This document shows, in pieces, positions 20,114 to 31,300 of a DNA stretch of 64,000 bases. The position numbers and the translations under genes are program-made. Below the pieces are notes generated by a model. That model saw nothing but the letters and a program-made list of their open reading frames with translations, ran no database searches and was not told where the DNA came from. The first letter of the stretch is position 1. The number at the start of each line of letters is the position of its first letter. This DNA is from Phoma sp. XZ068 (taxonomy: Eukaryota; Ascomycota; Dothideomycetes; Pleosporales; Didymellaceae): NCBI GenBank assembly GCA_004835665.1, contig RBKR01000014.1, positions 868,001 to 932,000 of the forward strand, in the 5' to 3' direction.

Positions 20114-21501
20114 ATGATTCCCAAGGGGTTACGCCTTTCGACTACGCACCTTGTTTTTTACATTTCTACATTCATAATAGCGAGCCAATTATGGTCTTTG
20201 TGGAGACAATCGGCGAAAGGCGGATGGTACTCGCATGAGCCGCGAAACTGGAACTTCGACGCAGACAAGCACGCCAACATACACACGTTCAGCCACGAAC
20301 AATGCGATATTTCCTTCCCAAAACTATATCACAGCCTCGACCAGGCAGTAGCCCGGCGGCAAGGGAGGAAAGTGCATATCCAAGATATCGAGATCACAAA
20401 GGGCCGGTGTATGCTCCGGCTGATGATCCATGGAGGCGAGGTACGTGAAGTGGCGGCTCAAACCCCATGTCAAGTCTAACAACAAAAGCTATTTGTAGTC
20501 GACTCGGGTAAGCCAGAAGAATGCTACGTAACAAACGGCAACGAGCGTGAGCGCATACTCGGTACCCTTGCTCAGATCGATCGAGCGCTCTCCACATCGC
20601 CGACCTCAGACCCTTCCGTACCCAACATTGAGTTCTCCCTTTCCCTAGACGACCTGCCGCGACGATCCAAAGCCAAAGGCGTCTTCTTTGGCTACACGCG
20701 CAAGGAAGGTCGAGAGTACGACGACATTTGGATGATGCCAAACTATGCGTACTGGTCATGGAACTACACACATGCACCTAGCTGGAACAGCATCCGCCGA
20801 GAGATTGAGTTGAAGGAGAAGGAAATCCCATGGGCAAAGAAAGACCCGCGAATCGTCTGGCGCGGCAAGATCAAGATGGCGGAGCTCAGGAAAGAGCTCG
20901 TGCGTGTCAGCGAGGGGAAGGCGTGGAGTGACATTAAACCGGTCGTTATCAACAACGCGACAGATGTGCACACAAAGGATGTCATGAACTTGAGGCAGTT
21001 TTGCGGCTACAAGTACACGGTGCAAACAGAGGGTACTTCGTACTCGGGACGACTGAAGTACCTGCAGCTCTGTCGCTCGGCTCTCGTCACCCACCCGCTC
21101 GCGTGGCAGGAGTTTCACACTCATCTCATGCGCCTTGCTGGGCCTGACGTCAACTATATCGAAGCCTCGGAGAACTTTGCCAACCTAGAAGCGGCCATGG
21201 ACTACTTCCGTGAGCACGACAGCGAGGCAGAAGAGATTGCCAAGAACAGCTATGAGACGTTCGCGCGGCGATATCTGACTCCAGCAGCAGTAAGTTTACA
21301 ACTTCGCGTACAACTGAATGTGGACCTGACAGCATCTAGGTGACATGCTACTGGAGACGTCTTTTCTGGACCTGGTCATCCGTTCAAGGCTACGAGCCGC
21401 AGCTTTACTCGCCAGACAAAGACGGTAACATGGTCATGCGAGCAACGCCATGGACCGCATTTGCAGCGAATTGGCCCCATGATCCTTCCATTATTCCGTG
21501 A
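20114..21501 (+). CDS. GT90 (CAP10-like) glycosyltransferase, type II membrane protein
   Basis: Golgi-type glycosyltransferase of family GT90; relatives add xylose or glucose, for example Cap10 in Cryptococcus. Exons 20114..20440, 20489..21289 and 21340..21501 give 429 aa; both introns (48 and 50 nt) are phase 0. An N-terminal signal anchor is visible (LVFYISTFIIASQLWSLW). The catalytic part has DIWMMPNYAYWSWNY, DPRIVWRGKIKM and the nucleotide-sugar binding stretch YKYTVQTEGTSYSGRLKYLQ followed by LCRSALVTH. Exon 3 contributes VTCYWRRLFWTWSSVQGYEP and ends soon after. The donor sugar and acceptor cannot be predicted. An in-frame ATG at 20066 would add 16 residues; 20114 is preferred because the anchor follows closely. 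Confidence 0.92.
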
Positions 21502-21926
21502 GAAGGGAGGCGACAGTATTGATAGTAAGCGAGCATTTGCATCACGGAGTTTAGGTATAGAAACGATACCCGCAGTTCGATAACGAAACATAAACATGCC
21601 AATATTAGAGCCACAACGTTGAAATGTTAGTTACTGTGCATTGTGTGACGATTGCATACATCGGACTGAAGCGTCGACGCTACTGAGATGCATGTGAGGC
21701 TCCCGCTCTATTGAGAGGTCTACGGAATAGCAACCAGCTACATGTTGATGCACACGCACACACAGTAGTCGGTCGACTACCGGTATCGAGGGTCCTGGAA
21801 TGATGTTCAGCTGGGGTGTGGCCATGGCGAGCGTGGTACCGCCGGCGTTGTACCGGCGCAGCGAGATCTCCCACTCAAGGCCGCCACACCCCAAGAACCC
21901 CACAATTCTGTCTCCGAGACACCCCC
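21502..21926. other. Intergenic between GT90 and the FAR1-SMP-30 gene
   Basis: No gene recognised. The frame of the following gene is open from an ATG at 21816, but that extension is Trp/Arg-rich and leader-like. Confidence 0.45.
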
Positions 21927-23673
21927 ATGGCCCTAATCGCACCACGGCCCGGGCCAGGCGAGATACTCGACTTCAACGACCCGCCCTCCTCGCCAGAGCC
22001 CGCGCTGCACATTTCCGCCGGCCCGCTGTACACGTCGCGTCCACTGCCCGAGTACGTGTCCGCTGAAGACTACCATGAGGGCCTCAAGCAGATTCGTGCC
22101 CACCTTGGACGCGACTGCGGGTTCGGCATTGCCATCTCGCGCACCAAATCGTACACGCCCAGCAAGACGCGCGAGAAGAAGATTACGCGCGTGATGCTGC
22201 AATGCGCTCGCTCCAAGGAGTACAAGAGCAAAGGCGTCGGCCACAAGGTCTATGCAACCCGCATGACAGGATGTCCCTGGCGGGCCAAGATGCAGCCTCA
22301 ACCTGGCGGCGGCTGGAAAGTCACTGCCGTGTGCATGGAACACAACCATGAGCTCAACGACATCCTTGACGACAAAGGCATGCCACCGCGCGCCAGGACA
22401 ACGCCGGCGTCGCAGAAGAGGACCGCTGGGGTCGTGGACGAACCCTCGTTCACGCCACCTGCGCCATCCAACTATGTACCGCCGGGCAATCATCAGCCTG
22501 TCACAACGAACTGGCCAAACATGACCGCGGGTGGCATCAGGCGTGTCGTTGTGCCTATGCAGCAGAGACTGTTGTCAATATCACGCACCCAGTTCCCCAT
22601 GGATCAGCCCGTGTTCCTCGTCTACAACGAGCAGTTCCAATCCATCCTCGGTGCCCATGCAGACCTCAAGATTGCCTTTGAAGAAGATTTCCCTTTTGCA
22701 TACCAAGGCGGCGTCTATACGCCCGCCAACGATGTCCTCTACGTAACCAGCAACCAGTACAGCCTCGCTACAGGGCAAGACAAAGTTGCCATCGTGAGCA
22801 AAATGACGCGGAATCTGTACGGCCAATGGACTCGCCACCAAGTACCCAATCAGGTCCGCAATCCCGCCGGCGGGGCTGCGTACAATGACGGGGTGCTTGA
22901 TGGCGTCCTCTTCTGCGCCCAAGGTGACATGGAGAACCCTACTGGCCTCGTGCAGATGGAAGCAGACTACCCTTTCCGCATACGTACGCTAGTCAACAAC
23001 TACTACGGCCGGCGCTTCAACTCGTTGAAGGATGTTGCTGTGCATTCCGATGGCAGCATATACTTCACGGATCCTGTATACGGTCATGACCAGGGCATGC
23101 GGCCGCCTCCTGAACTGCCAAACCAAGTGTATAGGTTCGATCCGCATACAGGAGACGTGAGGGTTGTGGCGGATAGGTTTGGACGGCCAAGTGGCATCTG
23201 CTTCAGTCCGAAAGAGGGCACGTGTTACATCAGTGATACCGAATTCATTCATGGCAACGGGCATGTGGATTTCGAGAGGGCGAGTACCATGTGAGTGTAA
23301 TGCGTTGTGAGCGGTAGTCGCTCAGCTAACAATCGGCAGATATGCGTATGACGTTGGAGACCGCGCGCAATCCAAATTTCTCATGAACCGTCGCGTCTTC
23401 GCCATGGCCGATGTCGGTGTACCAGACGGATTGAAGTGTGACTTGGCAGGTAACCTTTACGCTGCGTGTGGTGACGGCCTCAGCGTATGGAGCCCAGGTG
23501 GCGTATTGCTGGGCAAAGTGCTTGTTCCTGGCGGTTTAGCCAACTTCTCCTTTGGGCGTAAAGGGGAACTATTCCTACTCAACGGGAAGAAACTCTGGAT
23601 TTTGAAAGTCGCGGACACAGTCAAGGGCGCGTTGGTCAACCGAGAGGCGCTGAGGTACGAGGAGGTGGGGTAG
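21927..23673 (+). CDS. Composite protein: FAR1/WRKY-GCM1-type zinc finger fused to SMP-30/gluconolactonase-like beta-propeller
   Basis: Exon 1 is 21927..23290, the intron is 23291..23339 (GTGAGT...GGCAG, phase 2) and exon 2 is 23340..23673, giving 565 aa. Residues about 45-145 look like a FAR1 DNA-binding domain: DYHEGLKQIRAHLGRDCGFG, TRVMLQCARSKEYK, GCPWRAKM and CMEHNHEL, with C93, C116, H139 and H141 as zinc ligands. Residues about 146-225 are a Pro-rich linker. From about 226 onward (MDQPVFLVYNEQFQSILG) it matches fungal SMP-30/lactonohydrolases, with VHSDGSIYFTDPVYG, SGICFSPKEGTCYISDTEF and MADVGVPDGLKCDLAGNLYA. The two halves are in one uninterrupted frame. They could be separate genes if an internal promoter exists, with the second starting near 22557 or 22599. 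The start was chosen at the ATG with the better context. Confidence 0.75.
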
Positions 23674-23748
23674 AACACCCTCCTGCCGGTACAGAAGTTT
23701 CTAGAGACAGAAACTAATGATGCCACAAACCTTCTTTTACTTGTCTCT

Positions 23749-25901
23749 CTACTTCTCCCCAGTAATAAACTTCCTAACTCTCCTCTCCGTTTGCAAATAC
23801 CCCATTCCATCAACCAACCCCTCCTGCTCCACCCACAACGGCAGCTCGCCACTCTCCCCGACTTTTCTCTCTCCAGCCTCCTCCTCATATTGTCTTGCAT
23901 ATGCCTCCTCCACATAGGCCCATTCCGGCGTCTCACAACACCCGGCCACAAATACCGTTCTCTCTGCCTTCAACCCGGCCATCACATCCTCCAGCGCCTT
24001 GGGTACAAGGACCTGCACTACGCCCCTCTCTGGGTCAAAACCCCGTACCAGCGCAGCACACACAACGCGACTCGTCCGCGGATCGAGCGGCTCCGTGAAA
24101 CCCAATTCCTCGTTCGCAGGGAAGTACGGGATCTGGGACTTGGGTGTGCGCGGGAGTGCGGTGTAAGGTGTAGGAATTCGGGAGGAAGAGGTTTGCAGGA
24201 TGTGGATCACGGAGCCGGCGAGGTAGTGGATGAGCGACGAGGGTGGGAGGGGTTCTGTGAGGGCGAGGAAGCCTACCATATCCTGCTCCCTTGTAGATGT
24301 CGTGCGGTACGAAAACTCCCATGGGAGAGCCGTGGTGAGCGGTGCCGAGGTCCATGTTGGTATCGAGGCAGTGGGAATGGAAAGATGAAAGTAGGATTGC
24401 ATGTGCATGCCGCCGAGTTCGGCATATGTCCGTAAAGGCGGCAATGTTGGCATTTGAGCGGTGATTTCATGGAGCGTGCTGCGGTGCTTGTTGCTTATCG
24501 CTTGGAGGGCACCGAGTTTCTCTGCGGTGGAGGGATCGATTACGCGGGTATCGCCTACGTGGACAACGTTTTGAAGTTTAAATCGCGCGAGGAGCTGTTC
24601 TAACAACTGAAAGTGCGATGTGTAAAGAAAGCCTGGGGTGTTGATGAGAAGTGGCAGGGTAGAGTCGCGAGAGTAGAGATTCTTGAATGCTAGATACAAG
24701 TCTTCGACACATTCGCGGTAGTAATTTTGATAGTTTGCAAGGTTTTTGGGAATTGCGTGGGATCGGACGGTTTCATTCTGCGCGGATCCTGGTGCAGGTG
24801 GTGTCGTAGCAGGATGTGTGAATCTGGGCCCGAGATTTAACTCTCGAACGATGACCATAGAAATCTGACCGGGCGGCGAATATTCTGGGTTGCTGTGATC
24901 TAGATCGATATAGCAGACTGCGGGTACCGCAGGCTTCGTTTTACCCATGCCTGTGAGATACCGATTTACCAATCGTCTTGTGAAAGTAGATTTTCCAGAC
25001 TGGGGTGAGCCGGTGACGAGAGCAGTAGACGGCTCGCTAGCGCAGTCTTCGATTGCACGGAGCCAATCCTCCGGGCTTGACTGTGGCTGCAGCGGCCGTT
25101 GGAGGGGATCCTCTTCTGAGTTGGTGATCTGAGAACAGGGTCAGCGGACACTTCAAGATGGTACCGTAAATCGACGCTTCACGTCTTGCTTAACCTAAGG
25201 GCATGAAGAAGATAGACGTACTATACCGAAGGTTCGACGCCGCTCTCCTCGGAACCCCGTGTTCCAGATGTCTTCGTAAAGGGGGTTCAGCTTTGCGAAT
25301 GGTGTCGGTTCTTTGCATGATAAGAATTGTACGTGGTTCTTAGCATCCAATCCTCGTATTTTAAAGATTGGCTGTGTCGCTGGTACGCATGCACGATATG
25401 TTTGAGCTTTTTGGCCACCTCGTGTAACAGCACCAATATTGGCGCCATTGACGTTGACAGCGCCCCTCGAGACCTTGAAGTCGAAATGACCAACGAGAGC
25501 AATCGTGGTGTTCTTGTCCAGATTAATGCTTATCTCGGACTCGTTCTCTACGAAAACATCTTTAGGATTACTTTGCCAGTTGCAAAGCTTCATATTTCGC
25601 TTAACGGCTGCCAGCTCTGGTTCGGCTTCTGACTCTTCATGCTCTACCACGAGTCCCTCGGCAGATAGACTCGATGGTGCCGGGAGTGGCTCAATGGTAG
25701 ATTCTTGAATTACGATGCTCTTTGTCGCAGCTTCTGCTCTCAGCCTTGCTGCAGCGATGGCACTGAGCGGCTTCTCAGCTCGTGCAGTGACATCTGCATA
25801 CCTCGTCAGGATGAACGGGACGAGGTTGGACTTTCACTTTTCTTACTTTGCGTTGAGACAACAGAGACGGTCTCTTCGAGCTTCCTTCTCTTCCCTGGCA
25901 T
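23749..25901 (-). CDS. GRC3: Polynucleotide 5'-hydroxyl kinase Grc3
   Basis: With the Las1 nuclease, Grc3 phosphorylates the cut end of ITS2 pre-rRNA and drives rRNA maturation. Exons are 25901..25847, 25793..25222 and 25128..23749 (introns 53 and 93 nt; phases 1 and 0), giving 668 aa. The start MPGKRRKLEETVSVVSTQ is followed by the fungal leader RAEKPLSAIAAARLRAEA. The N-terminal domain has NTTIALVGHFDFKV. The Walker A loop is GSPQSGKST (residues 249-257), formed just after exon 3 begins at ITNSEEDPLQRP. Later conserved parts are VCYIDLDHSNPEYSPPGQIS and LLINTPGF. The C-terminal part (GVVQVLVP, WAYVEEAYA) also fits. All kinase motifs are intact. It is divergent from RPA34 and convergent with the FAR1-SMP-30 gene (75 nt between stops). 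Confidence 0.93.
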
Positions 25902-26261
25902 GGCCGTGCCTCGCTCCGCTAGAGCAGCGTGCACTGTCTGGGTCCTCGGCTTCAAAATGAGTCCAGACTTGAGTACGTGCTTGTAGGGTTTCGAGATTTT
26001 GATGATTCTGCAATCATGGGGCACGGTTCCAGAAAAAAAAGACCGACAACTGCAACTTTGCCCCAAAGTCCAGATGTCATCCGTGCAATTTAGATTTAAA
26101 ATAGTTATCACGTTGTTGATCAAGTCACATCTTCAATGTCACTATCGTTTTCCTAGTGTGGCCCAAAACGAGATAGCGCGCGTAGGCGGTGGCAGAAAAA
26201 GTTCAAGATCGAGACAGCTCCGAACTCCAGTCGCAACCTAGATAGAACCAACCACACCACC
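25902..26261. promoter_or_regulatory. Bidirectional promoter region of GRC3 and RPA34
   Basis: 360 nt separate the divergent start codons of two genes for rRNA production. No PAC or RRPE element could be assigned with certainty. The region is AT-richer than its surroundings. Confidence 0.5.
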
Positions 26262-27545
26262 ATGTCGGCAAAGAGGACGCCAGTGCCGCTGCCGGGCTCC
26301 AAGCCCAAATCCAAATCGAAAATTGTGCCTCCAAAGGCATCACTGAGCCAGGAAATGGTTGGCAGCGACGACGACTCGTCGACCGAAAGTGCGCCGAAAG
26401 CAAAGAAGGTGGACAAGACCAAGGCAACAATTGGCGTACACAGACCCAATGGAGCAGCGAAGTCGAGTGCCAAAGAGAAGCCAACATCAAAGTCGACGCA
26501 AAAGACTAAGCCTGCGCCCAAGAAGCCTGCGCCCAAGACGATCTCAACACCAGAGCAGGTCGAAGAACTGTCGAGCTCGGAGGTCTCTGACGACAGCGAT
26601 GAGCCGGCAAGGGATACCCAAACAAAGTTGGCTGGGGAGGTGGAGATGAAGGATGTCTCCAGTGAGAGCGATAGCGACAGCGAGTCGGACGACTCAAGTG
26701 AGGAGGAGGAGGCTGCAAAGCCCGCACCAAAGTCTGTCCAGCCCGCCCAATCGAAGCTGCATGAGGTAGAGCTTCGAGCCGCAAAGCCGTACACACCACC
26801 CAAGGGTTACAACCTTGTGTCGGAGAAGGACCGAACTGCTTCGAAAGCTGCCAAGATCTTTGACAACCTGCAAGGAAAGCAAGTCTGGCATATCACCGCA
26901 CCTGCGGGGGTTTCCTTGAAGGAATTAGAGAGCATTGCGATGGACAAGGCTATGAAGGGGGATTCTATTCTGAGCCACAAGGGTACAGAGTACGGTTTCT
27001 CAAAGAGCGAGAAGAGCGAAGATGGGCCACGGGAAGTTTTGGTGCCCCAGAAGAGCGGCTACAGCGCTGGTATGTTTGCCTCCTACATTGTGATGCATTT
27101 CTCTAATTTGATCCTAGTCCCCGCCAAGATCTCGCAGACTTTACATCTCCAGGAACTTGTACGACTGCCAAAGCTGAGCTCGAAACAGGCGGACCCAAAG
27201 ACGGGATCAGAAGCCGCTGCCTCCATCACACGTTCCACCATTCGTGCACCACGGCCGCAAGTGAAGGGCTTGAAGATGCGCTACTTACCACTTGGATTTG
27301 TTGGTGGCGACAACGGCGGAGTTTTGGGAGATAGTGACAGTGAAGATGATGACGTTCCACAGGCGCGGGCTGGGCTAGCAGCACCGAATGGGTTGAACCT
27401 GCCTACGAAAGCTGCGAAGAGAAAGCACACCGAGGCCAACGGGGAGGAGGCACCACTGAAGAAGGTCAAGAAGCAGAGGACACCAGAAGAGCTCAAGAAG
27501 AAGGAAGAGAAGAAGGCGAAGAAGGAAAAGAAAGCAAAGGCTTGA
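26262..27545 (+). CDS. RPA34: RNA polymerase I subunit Rpa34 (A34.5-like)
   Basis: Subunit of RNA polymerase I that forms the TFIIF-like dimer with A49. Exon 1 is 26262..27069, the intron is 27070..27117 (GTATGT...CCTAG) and exon 2 is 27118..27545, giving 411 aa. The intron is 48 nt and free of stops, so an unspliced reading stays in frame; splicing changes ...KSGYSAG MFASY... to ...KSGYSAVPAKISQTLHL, which fits the family. The N-terminal 170 residues are Lys/Ser/Pro-rich with acidic runs (SDSDSESDDSSEEEE). The dimerisation core is KPYTPPKGYNLV to RYLPLGF (EGKQVWHI-like: LQGKQVWHITAPAGVSLKEL). A Lys-rich tail (KKKEEKKAKKEKKAKA) is typical of A34.5. Nucleolar location is expected. Confidence 0.85.
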   Translation: MSAKRTPVPLPGSKPKSKSKIVPPKASLSQEMVGSDDDSSTESAPKAKKVDKTKATIGVHRPNGAAKSSAKEKPTSKSTQKTKPAPKKPAPKTISTPEQVEELSSSEVSDDSDEPARDTQTKLAGEVEMKDVSSESDSDSESDDSSEEEEAAKPAPKSVQPAQSKLHEVELRAAKPYTPPKGYNLVSEKDRTASKAAKIFDNLQGKQVWHITAPAGVSLKELESIAMDKAMKGDSILSHKGTEYGFSKSEKSEDGPREVLVPQKSGYSAGMFASYIVMHFSNLILVPAKISQTLHLQELVRLPKLSSKQADPKTGSEAAASITRSTIRAPRPQVKGLKMRYLPLGFVGGDNGGVLGDSDSEDDDVPQARAGLAAPNGLNLPTKAAKRKHTEANGEEAPLKKVKKQRTPEELKKKEEKKAKKEKKAKA

Positions 27546-28333
27546 GTTTTGGGTTGGACTTGTGAAGGGGATTATCTGATGAAAGTCGGTCTCTCTATGC
27601 ATTGAGCGTTGCAATGGCTTTGCGAACTTCCGGCGTCCTGTGTTCTTGTGTCCGGCGAGACTTCAACAGCATCGAGGGCATGGTGTGTGCAGTCGGCGAC
27701 ACCGGGGTGGCCTCGGACGTCAGCACGCGATTTGCCCATAACGAATAGTCAGTTGGAAGTCGATTGGCCTGCCTTGGAAGGATGGTGGCTTGTTTGTGGT
27801 TTCACCACCACAAAAAGGTTCAGTAGGCTAAACTAGCGTACCTGAACGGTTGGGGCTTCAATCATCATGATCGGCTTGTGGTGTTTGGCTTGACGCAGGG
27901 CAGTGGAGAAGAAACAGCCCACGGGTCCACTCTAGCGTACGGGTGCCCTGACAGCTTTGCGCCCGGTGTGCATAGGTACTTGAAATCAAAGACATAGCAA
28001 TGCACCGTCAATGCAGTATTACAAGGCGAGGATTTTCGTTGCTGGAGAGTGCAACGGGCCCTAGCCGTGAGATGCAAGGACGCGCCGGTAGCTCCTCCGA
28101 CTGGCTGTGCGCTCCGAACAACGTTGAAGATGACGGGCGGGTCCTTGCGCATTGACCCCGATAAACACGCGAATGATGTTCGCGTCCGGGTCGCGCAAAG
28201 GGGAAAGTTGACAGTGCGCCTGGAGTGCAGCCACTTCACCGACGTCCTCCTGGGCCAGACATGCCGATGAGCACGCTGCGAGGCCATCTACACCCCCGCG
28301 CCCACCCCACACGCCGTGCGCGTGCCTGCACGA
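27546..28333. other. Intergenic and leader of the apsB/mto1 gene
   Basis: No gene recognised in 790 nt. The last 60 bases are C-rich. In-frame non-ATG codons extend the following ORF slightly upstream. Confidence 0.5.
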
Positions 28334-31300
28334 ATGGCTTCCGACGCCGCTGCCTCGTCCGCTGAGGCCCAAACAAACAGCGGCGAGCATGCCGCGACGC
28401 ACCACGCCATGGAGCGCAGTCTCTCGGACCGCGAGGATGTGCAGGCCTTCGACGTGGCCGACGCAGACCTGCCCCCGCTGCCGACGGCCGACGACGACAG
28501 CTTCCTGCGCCACGACTTCACCGAGGACCCGGTGCCGAGCGATGGCAGCGACTACACGGACCGCCACATGAAGCGCCAGCTCATGGACATCGAGTCGAGC
28601 TTCATCCCCGACCTCTCTGCGCACCCGGGCGCCTCGCAGACGCGCATGGGCGCCGACGACACGTACCTGTTTGGCGGCTCGCCGGGGACAGTGCGCCCGG
28701 CGACGCAGCCTGCAGACGATGCGCCGGCCCAGGACGAGCACCACCAAGACGAGCACGACGAAGACGAGCACCGCCAAGACGAGCACTGCCAAGACGAGCA
28801 CCACCAGGACGATCACCACCAGGACGATCACCACCAGGACGAGCACCACCAAGACTCGCAAAACACCGACTCCTCGATCCTGTCCGAGGAGCCCCCGACT
28901 CCAGCGGGCGCCTACAAGACCCCGGCCGCGCGACGCCTCGACGCTGACACCACGGACGACTCGCTGGACCATGGCCACTCGACCTCGGAGGCCGCGCCGT
29001 CGTCGCCCTCGGCAGAGGCTGCCCAGCGACGATCAAAGGGCCACGGCGACAAGAGCCAGTCTCAGGCTGCAGCCAGCTCAGAGCAGAAGGAGCTGGACCC
29101 CTCGCAGCGCCCCGTTTCGAGCGCGTCGACTGTGAAGGCGCCCGACTTCACCAAGTTCGAGGACGCTGCCTCGCTCAACGGGGCATCTGAACCCAGCTTG
29201 GACAGCGCAGCCATGCCACCCCCACCGCTCATTACGGCAACCTCTCCACGGGCTGGCAAGCGGCCAACTTTCTTGCAGAACCGTCAATCGAGCCAACGAT
29301 CTTCCGTATCCTCGTTCACGAACCGCTCTGACGTGTCTGCTGATGGCGCAAGCACAGCGAGCCTAGGCGCCGACTATGCCCTGCAGACTGGCGGCGCAGT
29401 GCCCCGTGCAACCTTACCTCACCGGAGTAGTATGGGCTTGTCGAGGCTGCCTAGCCTTGGGAGCATTGCGTCTTCTGTGTCAGGGTACAGCGACTCCAAC
29501 CCTTGGGATAAACACCGAAGTGTCAGCGCGAACTCACTATCTGGTCTACTGCAACCCGAAGCCGCGCTGGGACGACTAGACGAAGAGGCTGCTAGTACTA
29601 CAACGCCACCGGAAACACCACGAACGTCCGGTGCAGGGGCCTCCACCAACCTGACGGACACTGTGGTTGCTAGGCACGTCCAGGACATTCAGGTCCCCGA
29701 TACGGTTGCGCGTGAGTTTAGGGCAAAGCACTCTCGATCGCCCGATAAACGACATTCGGCAACCCCATTCACAAGGAGCAAGCACAATCTTACCTTGAAG
29801 GAACAGAACAGCAAGATCGACAAGCTCAGCAAAGAGAACTTCGACCTCAAGCTCAAGATTCACTTCCTTGATCAAGCGCTACAGAACCGCTCCGATGAAG
29901 GCGTCAAGGAGATGATCTCTAAGAATGTTCAACTCCAGACAGATCTCGCTACCGAGAAGAAAGAGTCCCAGACTCTGCGCAAGAAGGTTCGGGAGCTGGA
30001 ACGCAGACTCAAGTCACAAGAGGAGGGACAATCTGCAACCAAAGACAGCGGCAGTGGCTCGGAAGATGAGAAGAGTGAGCACTCGTCACGACAAGCTGAA
30101 TTGGAGGGAGAAGTTCACTTCCTGCGCGAACGCCTCGAGTCTGCGGAAACAATCACAGAGCAGTGGCAGCAAGAAGCGCTTCAAAAGGAGGCGGACAATA
30201 GACGTATGGCGGACTACATCAAGACCATGCGCGAGAAGAGCGCATCTGGTGAATCTGGCTTCGACGAAGCTGTCAACATCTGGAAAGAGGACCTCCACGA
30301 GGAACGAGTACGCCGTGAAGAGGTTGAAGCTCGCTGCGAGCACGCTGAGTCCGAACGCGACAGACTCCGAGAGGAGCTACAACGCACAAGGGAGCAGAAC
30401 CGCCAGATCCTACAGCACACCAACAACCACAACAGCCGGGTTCACAGCACCTCACGTCTCATCCACCAATCCTACGCCGATCGATCGGATGCAGGTTCAG
30501 ACCAGCATCGCCCTACATCGGGTGGCAGCAGTACACTGGTCGATCAGCTTCAAACCAATAACGAGCGCCTACAACGAGACCTCCATGCCCAAACCTCCAT
30601 GCTTACATCAAGAAACCGCGAGAACACGCGTTTACGGGAAGAGAACGAAGGCCTTAGGCTTACGCTTCGAAGAGGAGACGTTGGATCCATCGCCGGGGAT
30701 AGTATCCTGGAACGGTCCATCTCCCGGAATCATATGAGATCGGTATCGCGCGCTAGTGGCGGCACACGGGTCACTCAGATGAGCGATAGTGAACGCGAGG
30801 ACCTTGAAAGCAAGCTGGCGTCAGCACGAGACGAGCTCTCTCAGCTCAAGCTCCTAAATAAGGAACTTGACGACCAGCTTGTTGGCCATCTTGACATGCT
30901 CGAAACTGCGGAGAACAAGGTCAAGGAGTGTGAGACGGAGCTCGAGGCACAGTCCGAGGACATACAAGCACTTGCCGCAGAGCGTAACGAAGCCCTTGAA
31001 CTGCTACAAGACAAAGAGCAGGAATGTGAAGAGCTCAGAGCAGAAGCACTTGACACTGTCCAGAGACTCGAGACCGAGCTTGAGCAGATGCAGCAAGACC
31101 GCGACCGTACAGCAACTGACCTTGAGCACTCTATCGAGGACTTCAATGCCCTGCAACAGGAGATGAAGAACGTAAGCGAGAGTCTGGTTCAGCTTGAAGA
31201 TGACCAGAATGCAAGCATGCGCAAGATCGAGAACCTCGAGTCTGAGCTGCGAGACGCGACTGAAGAATTGGGCAGACAAGACAAAATGCTTAGTCATGAG

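Noticed and set aside
20114..23673. A biosynthetic gene cluster around GT90 and the SMP-30-like gene
   Set aside because: There is no PKS, NRPS, terpene synthase, transporter or other tailoring gene nearby, and the neighbours are housekeeping genes.
28061..28978. 305-codon minus-strand ORF with Val/Leu-rich repeats over the apsB minisatellite
   Set aside because: The hydrophobic repeats are the complement of the DEHHQ tract, not a membrane protein; there is no plausible start or family.
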